Assembly (NCBI GenBank): GCA_963082875.1
Contig: OY720101.1
Location: 15,523,671-15,587,670, forward strand
Direction: 5' to 3'
Source of the DNA: Corella eumyota
Taxonomy: Eukaryota > Chordata > Ascidiacea > Phlebobranchia > Corellidae
DNA length: 64,000 nt
The notes below the pieces were generated by a model. It was not told the origin of the DNA. It made no database searches and worked only from the letters and a program-made list of their open reading frames with translations. Made by a program: the position numbers and the translations under genes. Shown here one piece after another: positions 1 through 10,559 of this stretch; positions within the stretch are counted from its first letter, which is position 1; every line of letters starts with the position of its first letter.

Positions 1-407
1 TTAAGGTTTTACGTAACATAAATTACCATAAAAATATCAGTTTCAATTATAAAAAACATTTTAATTAACTTAAAGCTTATAATACATTTAAGACCAATGC
101 TTAAAGTCGACCATCTTACATCGAGGATAAATCAAAATAAAATATTATGACGTCATTCATGGTGAGTAACAACATGTGATGGAGTAATAACATGTGACTA
201 AGCAATATTTTCGCAAAAATGTTGAGTTAGTTTTTCTGTTTGTTTTTTATTTAATTTCAATAAAGAGTTTGTTAAACGTTCTAGAAAGCTGGGACAATTA
301 AAACACATTGTTAAAAGATCTCAAGATATTTGAATTATTTTGCACCAGGTTTTACAGGAAGAATTAACGTAACTTTTTGACCTTGTTGTGGTGGGGTAAG
401 TCTGTTG
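1..407. other. AT-rich 3' flank of the first minus-strand gene
   Basis: No gene is seen here. The stretch lies downstream of the minus-strand gene that ends at 408 and probably holds its 3' untranslated region. On the minus strand an AATAAA (positions 246-251) lies about 160 bases past the stop codon and could be the polyadenylation signal. The short plus-strand open frame starting at 377 overlaps the 3' end of the real gene and has no domain-like content. Confidence 0.4.
246..251 (-). terminator. candidate polyadenylation signal, copy 1 gene
   Basis: AATAAA on the minus strand about 157 bases beyond the stop of the 408-2672 gene. It is the nearest canonical hexamer I noticed, and cleavage is not shown. 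Confidence 0.3.
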
Positions 408-2672
408 TTAGTTATTTCTCAAATATTGTTTTTGAGTTTCACTGCATTGTTGATATATTTCGTCATCTAGTTTATTATACTTTAACGCTTCATCTAGTTT
501 ACCTAAAACTATATGGCAATAGTATAAACCATTATAAATATCATGTTGTACCACTGTTTGCTTAACTGTTAGTTTGTTTAGTTGAGTTTGTGCTTTGTTG
601 TATTGTAATATTGCTTGTTCATATTTACCAAGTTTTTCATAGCATGATCCCATACCTCGATATATATTACACATTTCGCTTGGACATTTTAAAAGTGAGT
701 TTTTATCGATTTTTAAATGTTGTAAATGAATTAAAAGTGCAACTTTTGGTTTGTTAAGATTTAATTGTGTGAAGCCACATTTTTCAAGTATCATAAGTTG
801 TATTTGTATATTCTGGTTTGGTATTGGGAACTGTTGGGGAAATAGTTGAAATTTTGTTTCAATTTGCTTATATTCTTTTAATGCAAAGAGACAATGTATT
901 ATATGATAAGAACAGTGAAGATATAACTCATTTTCTGGTTGAACATGAGATCTTATTTGTTCAGCCAACTTTAATGCAACTTTAAAGTTTTTTTCACTGA
1001 AATAGGCATTACAAACAAAAGCTTTAATTTGAAGTCCATGTTGGTTATTTTCTAACCAGTTCAAAGATTTTCTTTTTTCCCATTCTGATATAATTTGTTT
1101 GTATTGATTTAGTCTATTTAAACTCCACCAATATGATAAACTTGAAGTTTGTTGATCTGGAATGTGGATTTCACTAAAAAACTTGTTATCTGCCTTTAAG
1201 ATCCATGAATTTTCAAAAGTTCTTACAATACTTGCTGCACCAACAGCTTGAATTAATTCCTGAGCAGGATTAGCATCTAAACCATGAAAAGTTTTTCCTT
1301 TATCAATGTTATCATCTTGGCCTTGTTTTTTTGTATAAAGTTTTAGTCTAACTTCACAAGCAACAGACAGAGTATACTTAAGATGATGGGAAGTCCCTGA
1401 ATCAATTATTTTTTGTTTTTCTAACTCATTTATTGCTTTAAAGCCATTAGTAAAAACTTTGTGAAAATCACAAATAATTGTCAAAAATAGTGATATAGTT
1501 CTGTACAAAATTTGTTTAATGTTGAACTGCTGGTCGTCTAGGCTTATTGCATTAGTATTTGACGAAAAATTTGTTTTATTTAATTCTTGAACTGAATCTG
1601 ATTTGGTTTTAGAAAAATCTTTTGTTTCAAGGTTTTGTTTAACCAAATCACAATATTGCTTGTGAATTTCTTTATCTCCATAAACAAAACATGTTCGTTT
1701 TAACACAGCAGCTAAGTGATAACCATTTTTTAAATCCACATCAGAGTCAAGATACTTGATCATTTCACTGACAGGTTGAATTAGTTCTGTTGACCATGGC
1801 TTGTTTAGGGTACCTTCTTGTCTTCCTAGTGGAAAAATGCAAGCGGAAGGCATCATTCCATCGAACGAAATTCCTCGTTTTGTAAAACTGTCAAAGAACC
1901 AATTAATTCCACTTTTATTGTAGTAATCATTTAAAGATGGAATTGCAACACATGGAATAATAGTTTCCCCTAAATTCAAGATAATAAAATGATAAATTAC
2001 AGAAAGCCATCTAAAATATTCCAGAGTGTTGTTATCCACTTTCTTGTTGTCATCCAGCAAAATAATGTGCTCAAAATCAGAGTAAGGAGTTATTTCTTTT
2101 CGTGCAAGAGACCCCATACCAGCTATGGCAAACTGACATGGAGGTTTTCCCATGATTTTGACACACTTTTCAGCTATAAATTGCATAATAGAAGTGTATT
2201 GACTGGCTATATCATCTTGTATAGCCCAAACTGTTTGTATTTTAGCACATTCTAGTTGTTTTAATTCTTCTTCGGAGATTTCAAATGGAATATGTTCTAA
2301 CTGTGACAATTTATTTTCAGTATTTTCTCTTAGTTTTTTAACTTTTTCAGCAACTTTTGCAGAAATATTTCTTAAATTTGCAAAAGATTGATCTGCTTTT
2401 GATATTTTAAGCAAATGTGAGCAAAGATTATCCAGATCTTTCTTAATTGTTTCAACATTTGAAGGATTTCTCGCTATAGCTGAATTTAAAAGTGCACAAC
2501 TTCTTATCAAGTTTAATTTATCATGACTTTTCTCCTTATAAAGCAACCCCATTTTGTGGAGAATTTTTGCTGATTCTTGTGGTTTATTTTCCTTCCACTT
2601 TTCATCTTGTGTTTCTACACAAAGTTGTTTTAACTCAGCAGCAAGTTTATTTTCCTTTTCTTTAAACTTCAT
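408..2672 (-). CDS. GlnD/DUF294-type nucleotidyltransferase fold with C-terminal TPR-like helices, copy 1
   Basis: Intronless 754-residue protein on the minus strand, starting at the first ATG (2670-2672). Residues 185-206 carry the putative nucleotidyltransferase signature GMGSLARKE followed by SDFEH. This is the G-S-x-x-R-x-E...SDxE pattern of the DUF294/GlnD uridylyltransferase N-terminal superfamily. The N-terminal 170 residues are mostly charged helix with a coiled-coil look. The last third (about 660-745) contains TPR-like helix pairs such as GMGSCYEKLGKYEQAILQYN and LGKLDEALKY. There is no signal peptide or membrane segment, so a cytosolic protein is likely. A paralogue lies about 3 kb upstream in the same orientation (5722-7989). 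The enzymatic substrate is unknown; the fold assignment comes from the motif only. It could be an active nucleotidyltransferase or a scaffold with a relic fold, although the acidic metal-binding positions (S-D-x-E) are present. Lack of introns, unlike the neighbouring genes, may reflect retroposition of an ancestor or a naturally intronless family. Confidence 0.8.
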   Translation of the reverse strand: MKFKEKENKLAAELKQLCVETQDEKWKENKPQESAKILHKMGLLYKEKSHDKLNLIRSCALLNSAIARNPSNVETIKKDLDNLCSHLLKISKADQSFANLRNISAKVAEKVKKLRENTENKLSQLEHIPFEISEEELKQLECAKIQTVWAIQDDIASQYTSIMQFIAEKCVKIMGKPPCQFAIAGMGSLARKEITPYSDFEHIILLDDNKKVDNNTLEYFRWLSVIYHFIILNLGETIIPCVAIPSLNDYYNKSGINWFFDSFTKRGISFDGMMPSACIFPLGRQEGTLNKPWSTELIQPVSEMIKYLDSDVDLKNGYHLAAVLKRTCFVYGDKEIHKQYCDLVKQNLETKDFSKTKSDSVQELNKTNFSSNTNAISLDDQQFNIKQILYRTISLFLTIICDFHKVFTNGFKAINELEKQKIIDSGTSHHLKYTLSVACEVRLKLYTKKQGQDDNIDKGKTFHGLDANPAQELIQAVGAASIVRTFENSWILKADNKFFSEIHIPDQQTSSLSYWWSLNRLNQYKQIISEWEKRKSLNWLENNQHGLQIKAFVCNAYFSEKNFKVALKLAEQIRSHVQPENELYLHCSYHIIHCLFALKEYKQIETKFQLFPQQFPIPNQNIQIQLMILEKCGFTQLNLNKPKVALLIHLQHLKIDKNSLLKCPSEMCNIYRGMGSCYEKLGKYEQAILQYNKAQTQLNKLTVKQTVVQHDIYNGLYYCHIVLGKLDEALKYNKLDDEIYQQCSETQKQYLRNN

Positions 2673-3285
2673 TTTAAACCAAATTATGGTTTTATTTAAA
2701 TGTTAAATGTTACATCAATTAAAACTTTACTGAAACTTTAATTATTAATTACTTTTTAGATTTAGACTTTTTGTAATTCTAATATAATTTATTAACTTTA
2801 TGTTGGTAACTGTGGGCTTAAACTACACGGACAAAAGTTTCAGCTATAATGGTGGTTTTGCCTCACTGCTTCTTAACAATGGTTGTGCTGTACTGATTCC
2901 TAAAAATGGTTACGCATCACTTATTACAACATGAAACATGTCACATCATGGTCACAGCCCCTCTTTAATTCAAGGTAGTAATGTTGTTTTAAGGTTTAGT
3001 TATTGAGTTGAAAGTTTTATGTTAATTTTTATCTTTTTAGATTTATTTAAATCTTTGATTTTAAAATAATTTTAAAAACAAAATAAATTATTTTAGTATT
3101 GTAAATGGTCAAATAACTAAAAGTTAAATGTTTTCTATATTAGTTAAATTTAATTTGAAACAAATATGTTTTTGCAGTCTTACTAATTACCACTTGAGAT
3201 AACACATTTACCACACAGGAAAAAATAAGGAAATCGCGAAACCTGTTTTTTTTTGTATGTAGCGCAACTAAGGGTATTTCCTAAA
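2673..3285. other. non-coding interval upstream of copy 1
   Basis: AT-rich sequence without a convincing open frame on either strand. It should contain the promoter of the minus-strand gene starting at 2672, but I see no clear core promoter element. Confidence 0.35.
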
Positions 3286-4125
3286 ATAGGGGGTAGGGTT
3301 GGGGTTAATAAAAAGTTAGATTTGGGGTAAATAAAAAGTTAGAGTTGGGGTTAATAAAAAGTTAGCGTTGGGGTTAATAAAAAGTTAAGGTTGGGTTAAT
3401 AAAAAGTTAGGGCTAGGGTTAATAAAAAGTTAAGGTTGGGGTTAATAAAAAGTTAAGGTTAGGGTTAATAAAAAGTTAAGGTTGGGTTAATAAAAAGTTA
3501 GGGCTAGGGTTAATAAAAAGTTAAGGTTGGGGTTAATAAAAAGTTAAGGTTGGGTTTAATAAAAAGTTAGGGCTGTGGTTAATAAAAAGTTAGATTTGGG
3601 GTAAATAAAAAGTTAAGGTTGGGGTTAATAAAAAGTTGTGGTTGGGGTTAATAAAAAGTTAGAGTTGGGGTTAATAAAAAGTTAGCGTTGGGGTTAATAA
3701 AAAGTTAAGGTTGGGTTAATAAAAAGTTAGGGCTGGGATTAATAAAAAGTTAAGGTTGGGGTTAATAAAAAGTTAAGGTTGGGGTTAATAAAAAGTTATG
3801 GTTGGGGTTAATAAAAAGTTAGATTTGGGGTTAATAAAAAGTTAGCGTTGGGGTTAATAAAAAGTTAAGGTTGGGTTAATAAAAAGTTAGGGCTGGGGTT
3901 AATAAAAAGTTAAGGTTGGGGTTAATAAAAAGTTAGGGTTTGGGTTAATAAAAAGTTAGGGTTAGGGTTAATAAAAAGTTAGGGTTGGGGTTAATAAAAA
4001 GTTAAGGTTGGGGTTAATAAAAAGTTAGGGTTGTGGTTAATAAAAAGTTAAGGTTGGGGTTAATAAAAAGTTAGGGTTGGGGTTAATAAAAAGTTAGGGT
4101 TGGGGTTAATAAAAAGTTAAGGTTG
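3286..4125. repeat. 23-bp minisatellite with telomere-like GGGTTA words
   Basis: About 36 tandem copies of a 23-base unit close to GGGGTTAATAAAAAGTTAGG plus GTT. The TTAATAAAAAGTTA core is nearly invariant, while the G-rich part alternates between GGGG, AGGG, TGGG and GCTGGG. Several units read GTTAGGGTTAGGGTTAAT, so two telomere-type repeats occur in a row. Array direction and unit length are constant, and it ends abruptly at a run of T near 4140. Confidence 0.95.
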
Positions 4126-4144
4126 GCAATCTGGGTGGTTTTTT

Positions 4145-4200
4145 TTACAACATAGTGGCCATGGGATTCAAACCCAGAACCTCAGGTTTAATAAAAGTTA
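4145..4200 (-). repeat. possible tRNA-derived SINE fragment
   Basis: Read on the minus strand, the stretch contains GGGTTTGAATCCCATGG, which resembles the RNA polymerase III B box (GGTTCRANYCC) with one mismatch. It sits at the edge of the minisatellite. No matching A box is clear, so this is at most a fragment. Confidence 0.3.
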
Positions 4201-5721
4201 TTATTTGAAATACAAACCAACCTAATTTTTTTTGTTTTAGGTCCAAAATTGAGATGAAAAAGCAAAGACGAGGAAGAAGATTTGTTTGGTGAAGTTGGAA
4301 GACCATTCACTGGAACTAATAATGTAAGTACAAGTGTTTAAAAATATCATCAAAAATTTATTAAACCTAATTGTTCTAGGCCCATCTTGGTTCCAATTTT
4401 CCTTCCTCTCCAAGCACATCCAACACCCCCCCTGAGCACCCCCTTGGCCCCCCTGGTTGTCCAACCCTATCCTAACATGCCCCGAGACAAGCCCCACCTC
4501 AAGGCCACCTTGAACCTTGTTTGGTGAAGGTCATTTAACCCCCCCAAAACAAAGTCTTATGTCTCAGAGGTTTGGTGTTTGTATGCAAGAGCACAACCAT
4601 TTCAGGTAATAAATTACTTTCTTTAATTTAGTTAAATGTTCATCAATTAATAAATAAAGCAGAATGCCTATGTTGTTGTTTATTTACCAAATTCCAATTA
4701 TATTTACATTTTTATCGTTAACGTAAATTCTTACAGGTAGTATAATTTATTCAGATTATTTTTCATATATTTATAAACGAACTAGAAATAATGTTTTAAG
4801 TTGTTTATTATTGAACATTTTAAATAGGAATGCAAGACACTTCAGCCCAAGAACACCTGGATTCAAAAACACCTTGGTTCATAGATTTGTTTCTAAAACC
4901 GCTAGTAACAGGCAATTCTAGTCAATTTTTAGGTAAAATCTTCATTAATTTAAAGTTTTAGTAATAAAATAAGTAATTCTCTTTAAGTATGGTTTTAAAT
5001 AACAACATTTTTTTGAAAACTACAACTCATCAAAAAGGTGCATTGCTTTTGTTACCATTAAGTGCACTACTTAAAACCAATTTTTTGACTAACTTTGTGG
5101 CATTAATCCAAAAAGTTGACACAGAAATAAGCTAATAACATTGTTTTGCTGATTATTCATTAAACAATTTTGATATTTAAAAAATTCTTTTTAAATATTG
5201 CTTAGAATCTCTTTTGGCAAAATACGTAATAATGCATTCGCTTCTGTTGCCTAAAACTATACGTATTTAAACTAACTTTTTTTATAAGTTTGAGTTTAAG
5301 AAAAACAACATATTTTTGCACAATTTTTGTAAAAAATTATAGAATTTATTTCCATCGCTATCCTTAAAAAAAAACATAATTACGCGAAAATAATTTGTTT
5401 TTTAATAATTAAAATGTGACTACCCCGCTGTTTAAAATTGTCAGCGAAGTAATGTGTTTGTGGCTAAAATATTCGGTTATTATATAAAAGTTTAAAATTA
5501 TTTGTTTAATTTTGGTAATTAACTTTTTTATTAACAAGACTATAAGGTAAATTTTATTAAACTTAATCATATACTTATTTAAATAGTTGCAAGAAGATGC
5601 AGCTGACTCTCTGCATTTTCTGCAGCTAGAATGTTTTTACAGCTGACATTTTTGGCCCTTATTTAAATCATGTTAAATAATTTTATTTGTTTTTATTTAA
5701 ATTATGCTTTAATATGGGTCC
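4201..5721. other. non-coding interval between the two paralogues
   Basis: AT-rich, with no supported gene. A C-rich strip at about 4380-4510 gives a short minus-strand frame of low-complexity composition that is not convincing as protein. The part next to 5721 is the 3' flank of copy 2. Confidence 0.35.
5682..5697 (-). terminator. candidate polyadenylation signals, copy 2 gene
   Basis: Two AATAAA hexamers on the minus strand (5692-5697 and 5682-5687) lie about 25-40 bases beyond the stop codon of the 5722-7989 gene. That would give a very short 3' untranslated region. Confidence 0.4.
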
Positions 5722-7989
5722 TTAATTTATAAAAAAAAATGAGAGTTTAATCAATTGTTGTTTTTCAGTTTCACTGCATTGTTGGTATATTTCGTCAGCT
5801 AGTTTGTAATACTTTAAAGCTTCATCTAGTTTACCTAATGCTGTGTAGCAATCGTATAAACCAACGTAAATATCATGTTGTGCTAATGTTCGCTTAACTG
5901 TTAGTTTGTTAAGAAAAGTTTGTCCTTTGTTGAATTGTAATATTGCTTGATCAAATTTACCAAGTTTCAAATAACATCCTCCCATACCTCGATATAGATT
6001 TGACAATTCATGTGGCCATTGTAAAAGTGAGTTTTTATCGATTTTTAAAGGTTGTAAATAAGTTGAAAGGGCAACTTCTGGTTTGTTAAGATTTAATTGT
6101 GAGCGAGCACATTTATTAAGTATCATAAGCTGTATTCTTATATCCTGGTTTAGTAATGGAAACTGTTGGAGAAATTGTTGAGATTTTGTTTCTATTTGCT
6201 CATATTCTTCAAATGCAAAAAGACAATGTATTGTATAATGAAAACAGTGAAGATATAACTCATTTTCTGGTTGAACATGAGATCTTATTTGTTCAGCCAA
6301 CTTTAATGCAACTTCAAAGTTTTTTTCACTGAAATAGGCATTACAAACAAAATCTTTAATTTGAAGTCCGTGTTGGTCATTTTCTAACCAGTTCAAAGAA
6401 TTTCTTTTCTCCCATTCTGATATAATTTGTTTGAATTGTTTTAGTCTATTTAAACTCCACCAATATGATAAACTTGAAGTTTGTTGATCTGGAATGTGAA
6501 TTTTACTCAAAAACTTGTTATCTGTTTTTAAGATCCATGAATTTTCAAAAATTCTTACAAGACTTGCTGCTCCAACAGCTTGAATTAATTCCTGAGCAGG
6601 GTTACCATCTAAACCATAAAAAGTTTTTCCTTTATCGATGTAATCATCTTGACCTTGTTTTTTTGTATAAAGTTTTAGTCTAACTTCACAAGCAACAGAC
6701 AGAGCATACTTAAGATGATGGGAAGTCCTTGAATTAATTATTTTTTGTTTTTCTAACTCATTTATTGCTTTAAATCCAGTGGTAAAAACTTTGTGAAAGT
6801 CACAAATAATTGTCAAAAATAGTGATATAGTTCTATACAAAATTTGTTTAATGTTGAACTGCTGGTCGTCTATGTTTATTGCATCAGTATATGGCATAAA
6901 ATTTGTTTTATTTAATTCTTGAACTAAATTTGATTTGGTTTGGGAAAAGTCTTTTGTTTTAAGTTTTTGTTTAACCAGTTTACAATATTGGGTGTGAATA
7001 TCTTTATCTCCATAAACAAAACATGTTCGTTTTAACACATCAGCTAAGTGATAACCATTCTTTAAATCCACATCAGAGTCAAGATACTTGATCATTTCAC
7101 TGACAGGTTGAATTAGTTCTGTTGACCATGGCTTGTTTGTGGTACCTTCTTGTCTTCCTAGTGGAAAAATGCAAGCATGTGGCATCATTCCATCGAACGA
7201 AATTCCTCGTTTTGTCAAACTGTCAAAGAACCAATTAATTCCACTTTTATTGTAGTAATCATTTAAAGATGGAATTGCAACACATGGAATAATTGTTTCT
7301 CCCAAATTCAAGATAATAAAATGATAAATTACAGAAAACCATTTAAAATATTCCAGAGTGTTGTTATCCATTTTCTTGTTGTCATCTAGCAAAATAATGT
7401 GCTCGAAATCAGAGTAAGGAGTTATTTCTTTTCGTGCAAGAGACCCCATTCCAGCTATGGCAAATTTACATGGAGGTTTTCCCATGACTTTAACACACTT
7501 TTCAGCTATAAATTGCATGAAAGAAGTGTATTGACTTGCTATATCATCTTGTATAGCACAAACCGTTTGTATTTTAGCACATTCAAGTTGTTTTAATTTT
7601 GCTTCTGATATTTCATAAGGAATATGTTCTAACTGCAACAATTTATTTTCAGTATTTTCTCTCAGTTTTTTAACATTTTTAGCAACTTTTGCAGAAATAT
7701 TTCTTAAATTTGCCAAAGATTGATCTGCTTTTGATATTTTAAGCAAATGTGAGCAAAGATTATCCAGATCTTTCTTAATTGTTTCAACATTTGAAGGATT
7801 TCTCACTATAGCTGAATTTAAAAGTGCACAACTTCTTATCAAGCTTAATTTATCAGGACTTTTCTCCTTATAAAGCAACCCCATTTTGTGAAGAATTTTT
7901 GCTGATTCTTGTGGTTTATTTTCCTTCCACTTTCCATCTGGTGTTTCTACACAAAGTTGTTTTAACTCAGCAGCGAGTTTATTTTCCAT
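5722..7989 (-). CDS. GlnD/DUF294-type nucleotidyltransferase fold with C-terminal TPR-like helices, copy 2
   Basis: Intronless 755-residue paralogue of the 408-2672 gene in the same orientation, starting at ATG 7987-7989. The reading frame aligns end to end, with only a shorter N-terminus (MENKLAAE versus MKFKEKENKLAAE) and a different C-terminal tail. The signature GMGSLARKE...SDFEHIILLDD is intact, as is the following segment with GETIIPCVAIPSLND. By eye the first two thirds are about 90% identical between copies, while the TPR-like C-terminal third is clearly more divergent. Both frames are fully open, which argues that both are functional genes. Upstream non-coding sequences do not obviously match, so the duplication either was limited to the gene or is old enough for its flanks to have drifted. 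The substrate and pathway are unknown. Confidence 0.8.
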   Translation of the reverse strand: MENKLAAELKQLCVETPDGKWKENKPQESAKILHKMGLLYKEKSPDKLSLIRSCALLNSAIVRNPSNVETIKKDLDNLCSHLLKISKADQSLANLRNISAKVAKNVKKLRENTENKLLQLEHIPYEISEAKLKQLECAKIQTVCAIQDDIASQYTSFMQFIAEKCVKVMGKPPCKFAIAGMGSLARKEITPYSDFEHIILLDDNKKMDNNTLEYFKWFSVIYHFIILNLGETIIPCVAIPSLNDYYNKSGINWFFDSLTKRGISFDGMMPHACIFPLGRQEGTTNKPWSTELIQPVSEMIKYLDSDVDLKNGYHLADVLKRTCFVYGDKDIHTQYCKLVKQKLKTKDFSQTKSNLVQELNKTNFMPYTDAINIDDQQFNIKQILYRTISLFLTIICDFHKVFTTGFKAINELEKQKIINSRTSHHLKYALSVACEVRLKLYTKKQGQDDYIDKGKTFYGLDGNPAQELIQAVGAASLVRIFENSWILKTDNKFLSKIHIPDQQTSSLSYWWSLNRLKQFKQIISEWEKRNSLNWLENDQHGLQIKDFVCNAYFSEKNFEVALKLAEQIRSHVQPENELYLHCFHYTIHCLFAFEEYEQIETKSQQFLQQFPLLNQDIRIQLMILNKCARSQLNLNKPEVALSTYLQPLKIDKNSLLQWPHELSNLYRGMGGCYLKLGKFDQAILQFNKGQTFLNKLTVKRTLAQHDIYVGLYDCYTALGKLDEALKYYKLADEIYQQCSETEKQQLIKLSFFFIN

Positions 7990-8240
7990 TTTTAATCAAG
8001 TTCTTATTATTTTATTCAATTGTAAATTATTGCCCTACTGCCACAGTATTAAACTTTAAATAATAATTGTTAAAATGATATTGTGAAATAACTTGGTCAC
8101 GAGGTTGTTTGTTAAGTAAACATTTAATGACAAATATAAACTCTTTGTTCACAATATTTACTCATAAAACTTTAAAATACTTTCATATGTTAATCATTCT
8201 AATATTAATACATGCGTACTAGTTATTCTTTAACTAGTAC
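7990..8240. other. 5' flank of copy 2
   Basis: AT-rich upstream region of the minus-strand gene, with no other supported feature. A short palindrome-like stretch at 8215-8245 (ACTAGTTATTC...AACTAGTACGCATG) can form a small hairpin just before the 20-bp minisatellite. Confidence 0.3.
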
Positions 8241-8246
8241 GCATGT

Positions 8247-8665
8247 TCCGTCGATTGTTACCTTATTCCGTCGGTTGAGATCTTATTCCGTCAGTTGAGA
8301 TCTTATTCCGTCAGTTGCCATCTTATTCCCTTGGTTGCGATCTTATTCCGTCGATTGTGATCTTATTCCGTCGGTTAAGATCTTATTCCGTCGATTGTTA
8401 CCTTATTCCGTCGGTTGAGATCTTATTCCGTCAGTTGCCATCTTATTCCCTTGGTTGCGATCTTATTCCGTCGGTTGTGATCTTATTCCTTCGATTGTGA
8501 TCCTATTCCGTTGGTTGTAATCTTATTCCGTCGGTTGTAATCTTATTCCGTCGGTTGCGATCTTATTCCGTCGATTGTGATCTTATTCCGTCGGTTGTAA
8601 TCTTATTCCGCCGGTTGCGATCTTATTCCGTCGGTTGCGATCTTATTCCGTCGGTTGTGATTTTA
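8247..8665. repeat. 20-bp minisatellite
   Basis: About 21 copies of a 20-base unit, TCTTATTCCGTCGGTTGCGA, with variation mainly at the GTCGGTTGCGA end (GTCAGTTGAGA, GTCGATTGTGA, CTTGGTTGCGA). A block of several units (GTCGATTGTTACC ... CTTGGTTGCGA) appears twice, suggesting higher-order duplication. Short open frames through the array are a by-product of the repeat. Confidence 0.95.
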
Positions 8666-10060
8666 CAGCCAACTTAAGATAAGTCTGATAGGAGAATCTT
8701 ATAGCAGTTTTTATTTAAATAAGTTTAATATTATTTTCACTATGGAAGCAATTACTACTGTGATGCTATTCTGTCAAAGTTTTTATTCATTTGAGTTGAT
8801 ATAAATACGTTAGTTGTTCAATTCTTAAGTGATACTATTCTTGTAATGATTTTGTTACTGGCTTTATCTAATTACGGTATATGAAAATTTTTTCCTAAAA
8901 TATCTAAATCCGTTTATGATCTTATTGATGGCATCCGATCGCGCGCGTGTCGACACTTGTTATTTTAATGTCTGGCGTTTAACAGTCCTCTTATTCAGTG
9001 TACAACATCATCTTTAAAGTGTATAAATAACCTGATAATACCTAATAAGACATAGATATCTGCCCGCTGTTTTTTTAAGAATTTGTTGATGACCTTGCGA
9101 AGCCAGAGGGTCCAATAGAAAAGATCTGCTAAGGATTGGAGATATAGTGGATGTAATGATAATAATGATCTTATGAGAAATGGAGGAACAAAGAGGCGAC
9201 ATATCGTTTTCCAGCAACAAGTTTTAATGTTTAATATAAAATAATATGTTTTTTGTAATTAGGCATAGATAACTGCCTCCTATCTTTTTTAAGGTTTCTG
9301 GTGATGATGTGGAGAAATGGAGGACCTGATGATGATCTTAAGGGAAATGAAAGAGCAAAGAGGCGATGATCATGTCTCAAGGATCAGGTCTAGGTGAATG
9401 GAGAATGAATGATGGCATCGCAAGAAGAAGAAAAGATCTGAAGACCAAGGCACAACAAAAAGGAAAGATACCGTTTTAATTTTTTATTTTAAACGAATTT
9501 CTTTTCGATTTTCCTTTTTTTTTAAATTATTTAGGGTGCAATCAAACATTTATTAATTAATTGTATTTTTTTAGTTTCATCGTCAGAGATGGAGGGAAAA
9601 AAGATGACGCCATGTGGAATGGAATGGTAGGTGACGTCACTATTTATTTCTTAGATAATCTATTTTGCATGAACTACTACATCATATATTTAATTACAAC
9701 ATATAATTAATACGAATATTAAATAAGTTTTTTACATAAACAAATTGTATCTTACAGAACTTAATAAGTTTTGTTACAGAAGATCGGAAGGCGATTCTAC
9801 GGTGATTTGAAGAGATGAAGTGAAGATTTGGATGTGGCCCTAGCTGTTAATTTAGGTATTGGTAGTTGTTAATTTAGGTATTGATGAGGTGTGAGAAAAA
9901 GACCAAAAAACGTGATTCCATTAACATACATGTAAGACACTTGTTCTTTAATAAATGAAATATTTGATATTAAATTTGCTTTGTGTTTGTAACTTATTTT
10001 TAAGCTTAGAATCAGCCTAGTTTGATTAAGCAAGTTCTCAGTCCTTCCGTTAACTTAAAT
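8666..10060. other. intergenic region with a diverged internal direct duplication
   Basis: No gene is supported. Two diverged direct copies are visible at about 9043-9215 and 9262-9378. They share the words AGACATAGATA/AGGCATAGATA, CTGTTTTTTTAAG/ATCTTTTTTAAGG, and GAGCAAAGAGGCGA/GAACAAAGAGGCGA. The rest is AT-rich with no recognisable element. Confidence 0.5.
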
Positions 10061-10084
10061 TCGTGCGCGTGTTGCAACACATCG

Positions 10085-10215
10085 CTTCTTCCGTCGCTTT
10101 AGTTCTTACGTCAGTTTGCGTCGTATTAGTTGTTACGTCAGTTTGCGTTGTTTTAGTTGTTACGTTAGTTTGCATCGGCTTAGTTGTTACGTCAGATTGC
10201 GCCGTTGTTGTTGTA
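10085..10215. repeat. 27-bp tandem repeat with CRE-like TTACGTCAG words
   Basis: Four copies of a 27-base unit of the form TTAGTTGTTACGTCAGTTTG plus CGTCGTA. Each carries TTACGTCA or TTACGTTA, close to the CREB/ATF half-site. The array lies about 1.3 kb upstream of the phosphorylase kinase gamma start codon. Confidence 0.85.
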
Positions 10216-10559
10216 CTTTGGTCGCGTAAGGTTTTGTATTTTTTTAAAGTTACAGGTATCCGCTACAGGGTGTACTAGTACTAATGGTTGCGACTACATT
10301 GCCGACCGCTAGACGGTGTTATGGTTACTAATAGTTAATTAACCACTAATTATTAGCAACATTTTATAAAAAAAAAGTTCTTATTTTAATATAAATGATT
10401 GATAGTTAGTATTCGTTAATTATTCCATAGCAGTATTACTCATATATGCAATTTGTATAAATAAATAACTAAATTAATATATTTTTAAAATATAAACTAA
10501 GTAATCTTTTTATGAAACATTTAATAAGTTTTTTTCCTGAGGTAATTTCTTCTACGTCT

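Noticed and set aside
3286-4125. Interstitial telomere array
   Set aside because: GTTAGGG words occur, but the constant 23-base unit with TTAATAAAAAG shows a minisatellite and not a telomeric tract.
4237-4497. Minus-strand frame of 86 residues with GGQGGAQGG
   Set aside because: Low-complexity composition from a C-rich strip, with no neighbouring exons or recognisable domain.
8247-8665. CRISPR-like array or coding repeat
   Set aside because: Units are directly tandem with no spacers, in an animal genome, and open frames through it are short and repeat-driven.
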